The translations under genes were made by a program, and so were the position numbers. Below the pieces are notes generated by a model. It saw only the letters and a list, made by a program, of their open reading frames with translations, was not told where the DNA came from and did not search any database. A stretch of DNA of 64,000 bases. Origin: an uncultured bacterium. GTDB taxonomy: Bacteria > Bacteroidota > Bacteroidia > Bacteroidales > Bacteroidaceae. Location of the stretch: the NCBI GenBank assembly GCA_905215555.1, contig CAJMQU010000008.1:1-64000 (forward strand), written 5' to 3'. Every line of letters begins with the position of its first letter. Position 1 is the first letter of the stretch. This document shows positions 8,799 to 17,219 of the stretch, piece by piece.

Positions 8799-10376
8799 TC
8801 ATTCCTCCTTCTTCATCTTCTTCAAATTTTTCCTCGCCTTTTCCGGTTCTATGCCCAGTGCCTTGCGGAACCATTCCTCCGCTTTCTTCCGGTCACCCTC
8901 CAGATAAGCCAGCACTCCGAAGTCATTCCATGCACGCGGATCGTCCGCCACCTTATCCAGATATTGCCGGGCGCTTATCGGGTCGCCCGCCATGATTACC
9001 GCCGAAGCAGCATTGATATTCGCCAGCGCATCGTCCGGGAAGTGATAAGCGGCTATTTCATAGACTTCACGGTATTGCTCCGTGCCCGGACGGTAGAAAG
9101 CCGCTACCCGGTACATCTCTTGCAATGACAGCAGGCGGGGATGTGTGTATATCAGGCTTGCCGCCTCTTCAATGTTGAAAGCGCGGGCTTCATACCCCAC
9201 TGTCACCCGTATGCGCCTCAACTGCGGGAAATAGTCTTTCAGGAGTTCCCGGTAGACAGTTCCCCCGTACATATCCATCAACTGTTTTTCACGTCCTTCA
9301 AAGATGCCGACTCGGGCTATGAGGGACAGCACCTCGTCACCGTGTTTCATGGGATGCTGTTTCAGCAGTTCCACCAGTCCGTCCCAGTCTTCGGGTACGG
9401 AAGATACTTTATAAAGGTTGTGCCCCGGCGCATACGTTGCGCACATATATTCCCTGAAACAGCGGGCACGGTTGGAGGCAAGTATTTCATTGTCTTTATA
9501 CGTCCCGTCGGGTGAAGCGTAGCCGCAAATGGAAATTTCAGAGATGCTTGCCAGATTCCCTTTGGTGAGCGGGCGCATCAGGCTGTCCAGTTTCTCCAAC
9601 TCCGAGCGGTTGTTGTGGAACTCACGGCGGACATCATAAATTCCAGTAGGGTAGTCTATATATAAGGTGGCACTTTCCGAACGGTGTTTCTGGGTTTCCA
9701 CTTCCGGTGTGAGGTAAGTCACCATTGCCGTACATTCTGCGCAGGGCATACAGTCTGCACGGGCCTTTGTTTCCCGTCGGTCGGTAGCACCCGTTTCCTG
9801 CCTTTCCACAACCGCCTGCGGAATCGCTACTTGTCCTTGCGAACCCGCTGCCTGCCCCTGTGAAATCATTATCTGCCCCTGCGGCACCCGGAAAGGGCTT
9901 GCCAAATCAAGGTCTGCCATCAGCGGCTCCACTCCGAGAATCTCCATCCGACAACAATCCCGTTGTTCACGCATCAGCACCAGCGAGGCATGTTCCATCC
10001 ACGGACTGTAAGCGACGGACACATGATAGCTGATACTGTCTTTCCGGTTCCGGGCATAGAGTGTGCGGTAAGGAGGAATATAACCGGGTGCGGGTTGGAG
10101 CGCCTGCTGCCTGTGATCGGCACGGGCACGCCGACGCCCGCTCACCACCACTGCCGGGAGTTCCTGCAAGCGCCCTGCACTGCGCAGCATGGGCGTAAAG
10201 CGGTAAGCCTCCGCATTCCCTGCTTTTGTATCGTCCAGATTCAACAGCAGTTCTATATGAAGACTGTCCCCTTGCGTAAAGACATGCGAACTGAGTACCG
10301 GAGTTCCGCCCGCCCATGCTTCCGCAGCCAGCAGTACCCCAACCAAGCCTCCTATTATATATTCCATCCCTTTCAT
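8799..10376 (-). CDS. DUF3868 / OmpA-like / TPR pilus-assembly protein
   Basis: A 525-residue exported protein with a signal peptide (cleavage after AEAWA). Residues about 25-140 match the DUF3868 domain found next to Bacteroidetes pilin genes. The middle (SEISICGYASPDG, then NRARCFREYM) is OmpA/MotB-like and may bind peptidoglycan. Residues 440-515 form TPR-like helices (AWNDFGVLAYLEGDRKKAEE). This gives a plausible periplasmic anchor for pilus assembly. The start codon lies in the last unit of a six-copy octamer repeat, and a second ATG sits three codons in. The C-terminus is Lys/Glu-rich. Confidence 0.75.
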   Translation of the reverse strand: MKGMEYIIGGLVGVLLAAEAWAGGTPVLSSHVFTQGDSLHIELLLNLDDTKAGNAEAYRFTPMLRSAGRLQELPAVVVSGRRRARADHRQQALQPAPGYIPPYRTLYARNRKDSISYHVSVAYSPWMEHASLVLMREQRDCCRMEILGVEPLMADLDLASPFRVPQGQIMISQGQAAGSQGQVAIPQAVVERQETGATDRRETKARADCMPCAECTAMVTYLTPEVETQKHRSESATLYIDYPTGIYDVRREFHNNRSELEKLDSLMRPLTKGNLASISEISICGYASPDGTYKDNEILASNRARCFREYMCATYAPGHNLYKVSSVPEDWDGLVELLKQHPMKHGDEVLSLIARVGIFEGREKQLMDMYGGTVYRELLKDYFPQLRRIRVTVGYEARAFNIEEAASLIYTHPRLLSLQEMYRVAAFYRPGTEQYREVYEIAAYHFPDDALANINAASAVIMAGDPISARQYLDKVADDPRAWNDFGVLAYLEGDRKKAEEWFRKALGIEPEKARKNLKKMKKEE

Positions 10377-10419
10377 TCTTTCACTCTTTCATTTTTTAAT
10401 TCCTTCATTCTTTCATTCT
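10372..10419 (-). repeat. Six imperfect AGAATGAA octamers over the DUF3868 start
   Basis: Read on the minus strand, six consecutive 8-mers (AGAATGAA consensus) fill the gap between the Mfa2-like stop and the DUF3868 start. Most copies contain an ATG. Unit 3 (GGAATTAA) and unit 5 (AGAGTGAA) have lost it. A change in copy number would move candidate start codons by 8 nt. Confidence 0.75.
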
Positions 10420-10423
10420 TAGC

Positions 10424-11365
10424 CTAGCCCAGTCCTCCTCCTTCCGTCCAGTCCGACGCATTCATTTGCGTCACCACAATCGTCCGCCCTATGGTTACCA
10501 GCAGGTCGAATTCCTGTTCCGTGTTCTCATCCAGACTGACAGGCAGCTTGCGAAAGAATAGTTGCAGGTCTATCTCCTTCATGATCCTTTCATCCCCCCG
10601 GTAGATACTCAGCAACGGGTGCGAACCCGATGTCAGGCGGTACGTCACCAGTTCCCCCGTCAGTTCGTCATTGTAGTTCATTGCCGCCCGGGTCTGGTGC
10701 CACGTCACCGGACTGCCTATGGAGGGGAATGTGAAAGCCCCGTCGCCCGTGGCCAGCGGTATGTCGTAACCAGCCGGAAAACCGTATTCGCAAGGCACGC
10801 CCCGCATACGGAGCGTATATCCGCCCGTTCCTTCCGCAGGATAGTAACCGTCTTCCCAATGTACGGTTATCCGGAGTACGGCGTGGCAGTGTGTCAGGTA
10901 TACGGTCCTGTTCACTGAAACCCCTGTGGCGGGAACTTCGAATGTGCCATATCCGTAATAGAGCCGTTCGGTATTGGTCCGGTATCCTCCTGCGGGTGTT
11001 CCCGTGGCCGAGGTCATTACCAGTTCACGGATTTTTGTCACGCCGGGTTGCGGCGGGGGCACTATGTCGCTTTCATATCTCCAGTTCCCCCATGACACGA
11101 GGGTGTAGCGTCCGGGAGATAATTCCCCCTGCCAGTATTCCAGGCTGTCGCCCTGCAACGTCCAAGTATTCACCAGCACCCCGTCCGCATCGAAAAGGAA
11201 CTGCCTGATATTATCCACATACATGGCAAGCTGCCCGGCATCGGGCCTTCCGGCATAGCGGTAATTCAGCCGTACATTGTAGGGACACACCTGCGGCTCG
11301 TCAAAATCGAACGTGCAGGAGGTGCAGAACCAGAGTATGCAGCAGAGAATTACCATAACTTTCAT
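10424..11365 (-). CDS. FimB/Mfa2-family fimbrial anchor lipoprotein
   Basis: A 313-residue lipoprotein (signal ...FCTSC, Cys near residue 17). The order of motifs is typical of FimB/Mfa2: FDFDEPQVCPYNV just after the Cys, the RLNYRYAG strand, FLFDADGVLVNT, and LSPGRYTLVSWGN. In Porphyromonas these proteins terminate and anchor the pilus to the outer membrane. Its ATG overlaps the DUF3575 stop codon by 4 nt (ATGA), so the two are translationally coupled. It has the usual length for the family. Confidence 0.85.
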   Translation of the reverse strand: MKVMVILCCILWFCTSCTFDFDEPQVCPYNVRLNYRYAGRPDAGQLAMYVDNIRQFLFDADGVLVNTWTLQGDSLEYWQGELSPGRYTLVSWGNWRYESDIVPPPQPGVTKIRELVMTSATGTPAGGYRTNTERLYYGYGTFEVPATGVSVNRTVYLTHCHAVLRITVHWEDGYYPAEGTGGYTLRMRGVPCEYGFPAGYDIPLATGDGAFTFPSIGSPVTWHQTRAAMNYNDELTGELVTYRLTSGSHPLLSIYRGDERIMKEIDLQLFFRKLPVSLDENTEQEFDLLVTIGRTIVVTQMNASDWTEGGGLG

Positions 11366-11919
11366 CGTATGAAATAAATGAGTGACACACCGGCCCGTGT
11401 AGGCCCGAAATAATTCCTTTTATAATGTCCCATGCGCTCGCCGCAGCCCGCGCACCGGTATTTGTCATATTCCATGCGGGCGTAGCCGCCGCCTATCACG
11501 GCCTCCACGGAGAAGCGGTCGCCCAGCACCCAGTGATAACCGTAGGTGATGCCCCCGCCATACAGGTCGCCCCGGTAAATGATGTCTTCCATGCCCGAAA
11601 AGAAGGGAATCTGCCCCACATTATAATAAGCGTAATGTCCGTGTACGCCGAAGAAATGCCCCTCGAATTTGCGGCAGGGCCAGTAACGCAACTCCGGTTG
11701 CACCAGATAGAGGTTCAGTTTCATGTCATTGCCGAATTTCCAAGCGTTGTAAGCGCCGTTCAGTACCATTGTGAAATGACGGTTGATGCTGATTTCCACT
11801 CCTGCGTTCGGGGTGGTGGTTCCCCATAACAGCAGGTCGGTGCGCAATGCCACACGTTGGGCAAAGGCAGCGGTACTCACCGTACAGAGTAACGGAATCA
11901 GCAGATAAAGTCGTTTCAT
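11362..11919 (-). CDS. DUF3575 outer-membrane protein
   Basis: A 185-residue exported protein with a signal peptide ending AAFAQR. It shows the DUF3575 pattern: ALRTDLLLWGTTTPNAGVEI, RYWPCRKFEGHFFGVHGHYA, and a terminal aromatic strand ending YFIR, as expected for an 8-stranded outer-membrane beta-barrel. DUF3575 genes regularly precede FimB/Mfa2 and DUF3868 genes in Bacteroides pilus loci. A role in export or anchoring is inferred from context only. Confidence 0.85.
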   Translation of the reverse strand: MKRLYLLIPLLCTVSTAAFAQRVALRTDLLLWGTTTPNAGVEISINRHFTMVLNGAYNAWKFGNDMKLNLYLVQPELRYWPCRKFEGHFFGVHGHYAYYNVGQIPFFSGMEDIIYRGDLYGGGITYGYHWVLGDRFSVEAVIGGGYARMEYDKYRCAGCGERMGHYKRNYFGPTRAGVSLIYFIR

Positions 11920-11956
11920 GGGTAATTCGGGTTTATATTGGCGTGTCGGATGCGGG

Positions 11957-12373
11957 TTACGGCATGGTTATGGCATGGTTGCCGGTCAGGCATTCACTGA
12001 CGGGGAGTTCGGCTATGGAAATCTCCATCAGATAAAGCCGGGTCATCTGGTTGACGATGCCCAGTTTGCGGGCTGTTGTCCCGTAGCAGGAATAAAAAAC
12101 TTCATCGCTGGGACGGTTGAAGTAGATGCCTTCGCCCAATGCTTCAAGAATGGAAAGTAGATTGATTTTGTGGTATTCGCAGGCAAGGCGGTAAGATTCG
12201 GGTAGGTTGTCCGGCTGGTTCTCCGCCAGCGTAATCATATGTCCTTTTGAGAGTGCCCGTAGCAGATATGCGATTTCGGAAGGGGAATAATTGAAGGAAG
12301 TGCTCAACTGATAATCCTTATATTGGATGTCGTGTAGTACTGCCAGGGCGAGTTTGGTTCTGAGTGTTAACAT
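11957..12373 (-). CDS. Rrf2-like winged-helix regulator
   Basis: A 138-residue cytoplasmic protein, first gene of the pilus operon. The layout fits the Rrf2 fold: an N-terminal helix (TLRTKLALAVLHDI), a helix-turn-helix (SPSEIAYLLRALSKGHMI), a wing leading to YRLACEYHKINLLSILEAL, and a C-terminal dimerisation helix. The Cys triad of Fe-S-binding Rrf2 proteins is not present; only scattered Cys are seen. It starts 43 nt from the left inverted repeat of the invertible segment, so its transcription should depend on the orientation of that segment. The assignment rests on pattern rather than strong identity. Confidence 0.6.
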   Translation of the reverse strand: MLTLRTKLALAVLHDIQYKDYQLSTSFNYSPSEIAYLLRALSKGHMITLAENQPDNLPESYRLACEYHKINLLSILEALGEGIYFNRPSDEVFYSCYGTTARKLGIVNQMTRLYLMEISIAELPVSECLTGNHAITMP

Positions 12374-12416
12374 AGCGCTTGCTTTTTATGTAGATTATTG
12401 TCTGTTTTGTTAAGGA

Positions 12417-12874
12417 TGTTCCGATTCCCGGTAGGAAACGGAACAAACGGTGCCGTAAGCATAGGACAGGCGGATAATACTCGCCTTCCATTTTAAAAAG
12501 GCGGACAATTCTTCGTTTTTCCTCCTTGTATTCTTCAATTTTATAATGAGCTTCCCCCATATTGAGGTATGGGTAAGGGGAGTCGTATCTTCAAATAAAA
12601 AAAGTGAAAGCTTTCTAATCTATATAAAGGACTTTCGAGGCAGTATATCATATCATTACAGCAATATCCCATTTCTTGACATGGCTTTTCCGGACAAAAT
12701 CTAACTTTCAGGATAAGAGAGCTGTTTTTGTCGTGTCTGATGTTGTAAACTAACCGATTTTTTACAGAAAACAGGGAAACTTCGATAAGTATTTCCGGTT
12801 TCCCTTGTTTATCTCAATTGAAAACAGTTCCTTTACCGCCGGAATCGTTCCGTTTCCTACCGGGAATTGGAACA
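12417..12874. repeat. Invertible segment bounded by 28-bp inverted repeats
   Basis: The repeats 12417-12444 and 12847-12874 are inverted copies matching at 27 of 28 positions and enclose 402 bp. The left copy lies just upstream of the pilus operon. The right copy lies inside the last codons of the adjacent tyrosine recombinase, in frame. Inversion would reverse the whole region between recombinase and pilus operon. No clear TAnnTTTG/TTTG promoter pair was found inside. The best -7-like string on the minus strand (TAGATTTTG, about 12693-12701) is one base too long. Confidence 0.85.
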
Positions 12875-13875
12875 CCTATATGAAGCTCATTTTTAGAGCT
12901 TTTCCTCTCTTTATCGTTCCTATTTCCCTTATCTTTCCTCTTCCATTCCTTTTCTGCCATCGGATTAACCAATGCTGCCATCTGCAAATTCACCACCGCC
13001 AGTTGTTCCGTAGAAAACGAGCGCAAATAAGTATGCGTAATCTCCTCCGAAGCATGACTCAACCCCGCACTAATCTTAGCCACCGGAATATCCTCATTAT
13101 ACGCCAATGTCGCCCAAGTATGGCGCGCCACATAAGAAGTCAGCCTCACCCCAAATCCCAACTGAGTCGATAACTGATACAAATGCTTATTATAAAGCCG
13201 CAAAGCACTCTCATACTGCCGTCTCTCTTCCGGAATACTCCCCGGCCTCCGAATAATTCTCAGCAGGTAAGGTGAATCCGGATTCTCACATTTATACCTC
13301 TCGATAATCTCCCACATCCACGGCTCCAGCGTAATACTCAGCACCCTCCCCGTCTTACTCCGGTGATAGCACAGCACATTATCATGAATATCCGTCTTCC
13401 TCAAATAAGCCAAATCTATAAAAGGAATCCCCCTCAGATAATAAGAAAGAATAAACAGATCCCGTGCCATCTCTAAACTTGGCGTATCTCCCAGTTCCGC
13501 CTCCGCCACCGCCCGAAGCTGTTCAATATTCAACGCCCGTTTCCTTGTCTCCTCATACCCCATAAAAATCCCGTTAAAAAGCTGCCGTGTGTCCTTCAGC
13601 AACTTTTCCTTTTCAGCCTGTCGGCAAATAGCCCGCAGTGACCGAAAATAACACGCCGAAGTATTCGGTGAACACCCCGAAGCCAATAAATAGTGTTCAA
13701 AACTTAGGAGAACTCCCGCTGTCAGATTTCTAAAATCCAACAATTCCATATTCGTAAACCTCTCCAAACTATGCAGCATACTGCGGCACGTATGTTCTGC
13801 CGAGAACTTAAACAAATCATCCAAATCTTCCGCATGTGCCACAATAACCTCCTTTAATGTCTTCATTTTCATCAC
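12814..13875 (-). CDS. Tyrosine recombinase (pilus-switch invertase candidate)
   Basis: A 353-residue site-specific integrase of the Bacteroides tyrosine-recombinase type. The N-terminal SAM-like core-binding domain covers about residues 5-100 (SPNTSACYFRSLRAICRQA). The catalytic domain carries Arg in YYLRGIPFIDL, Lys in HRSKTGR, the Bacteroides-style box SYVARHTWATLAYN, His in GLSHASEEI, and the nucleophilic Tyr in HTYLRSFS. The last 20 residues are encoded by the right inverted repeat (VPIPGRKRN) plus a 10-residue tail. Inversion of the segment would replace that tail with another of equal length. It is co-directional with the pilus operon, about 440 bp upstream of its first gene. Confidence 0.9.
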   Translation of the reverse strand: MMKMKTLKEVIVAHAEDLDDLFKFSAEHTCRSMLHSLERFTNMELLDFRNLTAGVLLSFEHYLLASGCSPNTSACYFRSLRAICRQAEKEKLLKDTRQLFNGIFMGYEETRKRALNIEQLRAVAEAELGDTPSLEMARDLFILSYYLRGIPFIDLAYLRKTDIHDNVLCYHRSKTGRVLSITLEPWMWEIIERYKCENPDSPYLLRIIRRPGSIPEERRQYESALRLYNKHLYQLSTQLGFGVRLTSYVARHTWATLAYNEDIPVAKISAGLSHASEEITHTYLRSFSTEQLAVVNLQMAALVNPMAEKEWKRKDKGNRNDKERKSSKNELHIGVPIPGRKRNDSGGKGTVFN

Positions 13876-14349
13876 ACTGTTCTTTTAATTAATGATTATT
13901 TCCTCCCAACCCCCACTCTCCATCATTTGTTTTAGAGTGAAAAAAGGAGTAAACATCAAAAGTAAGAACAGGAAGAGTGGCTGCTTGTTATGAAACACGC
14001 ATAAATGCCTGCATTAAGCGCAGAGAAGAAGGTTTCGTCACAGGTTTCTGTAATGAAGTCAATAAACGATTCATTATTAATATTAATTCGATGGCTTTAT
14101 ACGTTCGTTTTTTCTTGAATTGTTGTGCCATTAATTGTTTTTTTGTAATCCATTGCTTGTACTCATGACCTATAACTTGAATCACATTTTGCGCAAATAA
14201 ATGCATCTGTGTTGCAAAGGTCGACATCTGTGAATAAATAGACAGCATCAATCTCCATAATATCATAATGAATGCCATTTTGTTCTATATATCCATTTGA
14301 GAGTGCTGTTTCTATACGACTGTGGATCATTTTGGGGGCAGTCCTCCTT
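13876..14349. other. Gene-poor stretch with unidentifiable coding remnants
   Basis: No intact gene is recognised. Short minus-strand open stretches (about 13988-14278 and 14163-14340) change frame relative to each other and follow the decayed ATPase. They may be remnants of a partner gene. Confidence 0.4.
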
Positions 14350-15486
14350 TTAATCAAGAGTTCCGATAAAAGGGATTGCCCCATAACGTCCTTGCATATA
14401 ACCGTTCTCAATAGAGATAGTGTTATGTACTTTGAACTCATTTAATGAATACATACGGGTTGCACCTTCATGCTTTTCTGTGAACCATACTTCGTCCGGT
14501 CGCATAAGTTGCTGTTGGTTTAATAAGCAAGTTTCGTGTGTTGTGAAAATAAGTTGTCCGGTTGTTGTTGTATTTGCGTAATACTTAATCAAAACAAAAA
14601 TTAAAGAAGGGTGAATACTATGATTTATTTCATCAATTACTACTGTATGTCCCAATTTTATAGTGGAGTACAGTGCAGGTATCAAAGTCAGTAAACGGAC
14701 AGTTCCGTCGGATTGTGCTTTAATATCTAACTCTCTTATATATCCATTCTTTCCTAATTGTTTGAAAACAAGTCTTCTACAGTTCGAATACCGTTGTCCA
14801 CTCCAATACAGAATAAAGGTTTGTTATGAGCAAATCCTGTTACGGCATTATCAGAGGATAGTTGCTTTTCCTTTGATTTGTATTGTGAATGTTCTTTCTT
14901 CCCAATCCATTCATCAAATTGTTCAGTACGGATACTCAGGTCATTAATACCCAAACCTATTTCGGTAAATGCCTCTTTTGCAAAACTCAATACTTCACTA
15001 TTCTCAGACATAAAGTAATTGAGGTGCAGCAGCATTAAAAGAAACAATTTCCAGGTCTTTTGCAAACCAGTTATAAACTTCGGCAGTTCGGTTGTCTTTG
15101 ATAATCGGAAAACGATTATTCAAAGAATGGACAGAAGACATAGCATTGTCATTGATCAATGTATCAATGGCAGAACGTACTTCTGCGGTTGGCTCTTCTG
15201 CAAATCGAATTAATTCTCCTTTACGAGAAAATATGAGTTCATTCTCTTTTTTGCCAACTCCGGAAAGGTAGAGGCTTTCGTTTTCGATACTGTTATCTGC
15301 TATATCAATGGTATAGATATAGTAATTTTGAGGCGTAGAGAATTCGATGAAAAGAGAAATGGGGGCAGTATCTGTTGATTCTGCTAGCTTATGCTTGTAT
15401 TCACTAACCGAAATACTATTAAGGAAATTTGTATCTAACGCATATTTGCGAATAAACTCAATCGCCCAGATGAAGTTTGGTTTGTA
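14350..15486 (-). pseudogene. AAA (SMC/OLD-like) ATPase, truncated and frameshifted
   Basis: Conceptual translation gives a continuous ATPase-like product in three pieces: 15486-15004 (PNFIWAIEFIRKYAL, following a lost Walker A), a second frame to about 14754 (MSENSEVLSFAKEAF), and a third to 14350 (HTVVIDEINHSIHP = Walker B and D-loop, then LIFTTHETCLL). One frameshift lies near 15004-15060 and another near 14754-14770. The roughly 30 N-terminal residues with the P-loop are missing, because an in-frame stop sits just upstream and the DUF2023 gene follows. Relatives of this family serve in defence or retron-like modules. This copy is dead. Confidence 0.75.
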
Positions 15487-15545
15487 TCATATTCGCTCTG
15501 TTTTTAATGAGTTTATTGGCAGAGATAGGTATTCACAAAGTTAAA

Positions 15546-15899
15546 TCAAGCGCACCGTACTTTTCTTTCACAGTACCGCTCGCATTGAGCACATATATCA
15601 TAACCCAACATTGCTCCGAGTATGAAATCCTCTTCGGGCGAAAGCTTATTCAGAGGCTGTTTCACCAAAAGTCGGATAGCTTCTATACATTCCTTACGTC
15701 CGAAGAAAAGGTTTATCCTACCGTTTCCTACGGGCTGGATAATGTAACTTATCTTCTGGTCGGTCAGGCGCTTCACGGCAAAAGCTTCATACTTCTTGTT
15801 TGTAGTATAAAGTACCATCTGGCGTACTCCTTTCTTAAATTCGTAGATGTGGTTCAGGAATACTTTCAATTCTACCGGGTTAATGTCAGATATTGTCAT
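15546..15899 (-). CDS. DUF2023 family protein
   Basis: A 117-residue small cytoplasmic protein matching the DUF2023 family (ELKVFLNHIYEFKKGVR, then RINLFFGRKECIEAI, PEEDFILGAMLGYD). It ends in a CAQCERYC cysteine cluster that could bind metal. It starts 22 nt after the flavodoxin stop on the same strand. This flavodoxin-DUF2023 pairing recurs in Bacteroidetes and Epsilonproteobacteria, which suggests a flavodoxin-linked redox role, but the activity is unknown. Confidence 0.85.
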   Translation of the reverse strand: MTISDINPVELKVFLNHIYEFKKGVRQMVLYTTNKKYEAFAVKRLTDQKISYIIQPVGNGRINLFFGRKECIEAIRLLVKQPLNKLSPEEDFILGAMLGYDICAQCERYCERKVRCA

Positions 15900-15921
15900 A
15901 AGGCTATGGAATAAGAGAAAA

Positions 15922-16428
15922 TTATGCCAAGTGATTTTTTATGTCGTTCACCCAAGCGTCGATACGCTCTTCCGTCTTATCACTTTCGTTGATGTCATCA
16001 AGAGCGAGTCCGACAAACATGCCGTCGATCACTGCAATAGAAGAGGAGAAAGAATAATCTTTAGCAGACACTTTACCGACGATGGTACAACCGGAATCTT
16101 TGATGTCTTCGTATATGATACCGATACCGTCGCAGAAAGTATCACAATAAGACTCAGAATCGCCACATCCGAAGAGAGCAATTGTCTTTTCTTTCAGGTC
16201 TGAATCCTTCAATACTTTGACGCCATCATACCAGTCGTCCTGCAATTCACCGTCGCCCCAGGTTGAAGTTCCTAAAAGCAGAGCTTCATATCCTTTCACC
16301 ATGTTGGCATTCATTTTGCTGACATCGATTACATCAGATGCGGGGACACCAAGTTTAGAAGCGATTGTTTCGGCAATGCCTTGCGTAGTTCCTGTTGAGG
16401 AACCATAAAATATTCCTATTTTCTTCAT
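15922..16428 (-). CDS. fldA: Flavodoxin FldA
   Basis: A 168-residue long-chain flavodoxin. The FMN phosphate loop is SSTGTTQGIAE (residues 10-20). LGTSTWGDGELQDDW and FGCGDSESYCDTFCDG form the isoalloxazine-binding loops, typical of bacterial FldA. It carries low-potential electrons between pyruvate:ferredoxin oxidoreductase-type enzymes, radical-SAM enzymes and reductases. The gene is first of a two-gene unit with DUF2023. In this window it could serve the radical-SAM maturases HydE and HydG. Confidence 0.95.
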   Translation of the reverse strand: MKKIGIFYGSSTGTTQGIAETIASKLGVPASDVIDVSKMNANMVKGYEALLLGTSTWGDGELQDDWYDGVKVLKDSDLKEKTIALFGCGDSESYCDTFCDGIGIIYEDIKDSGCTIVGKVSAKDYSFSSSIAVIDGMFVGLALDDINESDKTEERIDAWVNDIKNHLA

Positions 16429-16551
16429 ACTATAAAATGGTTTAATTTGTACGGTTGCAAAGTAACGGTATCAGAGGGGTTTATGAAATACCCACAAATA
16501 ATGAAATGTTTCTTTGTACCTAACCACTTATAGGTATGATTGATGAGATGG

Positions 16552-17214
16552 TTATTGAATTACTATTGGTTCTCCCAGAAATTTAGGATTTTTGCCGGTC
16601 CATAAGTCAAGAAAGAGTTTCACTCTTGCGAATTTCTCACGAAGTTGTGTCTTGAAACCGCTATAAGCATTTACATTTTCTGCATTGAATCCTATGGCTT
16701 GCAATCCCTTGGCATGAGCAATGTAAATGGCGCGTTGGTTATGAAAATTCTGTGATATGATAGTGAAATTCTTTTGCCCGAAAATTTTCTCCATACGGAT
16801 GACGGAATCCAGTGTACGGAATCCTGCATAATCCAGATAAATCTTATTTTCGGGGATACCTTGTTGCACCAGTTCGGATTTCATATCTTCCGGTTCATTA
16901 TAGCCCTCGCGACTGTTATCGCCGCTGATTACAACGACTTCTATCTTGCCGGCTTTATATAAATCTACTGTTGCCTGTATTCTGTTCTGAAAGTATTGGT
17001 TGGGTTGCCCTGACCGCAATAGTTTAGAAGTGCCGAGCAAAAGTCCGGCTTTATTCCGGGGAATAGAAGAAACATCCTGATAAATAAACTCTTTTGCCGT
17101 ATGTTCTACTGAATAATTAGCACAGAGTATTGCTGAAAGGATAAGGAATATTCCAGTTAGGATCGACCATTTTATCCGTTTTGTCCATTTGGATGATTTG
17201 ATAAGTTTCTTCAT
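16552..17214 (-). CDS. sanA: SanA-like DUF218 membrane protein
   Basis: A 220-residue protein of the SanA/YdcF group (DUF218), linked in enterobacteria to vancomycin exclusion and envelope barrier function. One N-terminal membrane helix lies at residues 15-33 (SILTGIFLILSAILCANYS). The periplasmic domain carries LLLGTSKLLRSGQPN, VVISGDNSREGYNEP and IISQNFHNQRAIYIA, with the conserved acidic and His residues of the family. Its stop codon is followed after 5 nt by the MFS gene stop region on the same strand (the MFS gene lies upstream), so the two may be co-transcribed. Confidence 0.8.
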   Translation of the reverse strand: MKKLIKSSKWTKRIKWSILTGIFLILSAILCANYSVEHTAKEFIYQDVSSIPRNKAGLLLGTSKLLRSGQPNQYFQNRIQATVDLYKAGKIEVVVISGDNSREGYNEPEDMKSELVQQGIPENKIYLDYAGFRTLDSVIRMEKIFGQKNFTIISQNFHNQRAIYIAHAKGLQAIGFNAENVNAYSGFKTQLREKFARVKLFLDLWTGKNPKFLGEPIVIQ

Positions 17215-17219
17215 AATAT

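Noticed and set aside
12318..12560. An 80-codon minus-strand frame across the left inverted repeat
   Set aside because: It overlaps the Rrf2-like gene start in another frame, has no family similarity, and is an accidental frame in the switch region.
12693..12701. TAGATTTTG on the minus strand as the pilus operon promoter
   Set aside because: Spacing within the -7 element is off by one and no -33 box is present; kept only as a weak candidate.
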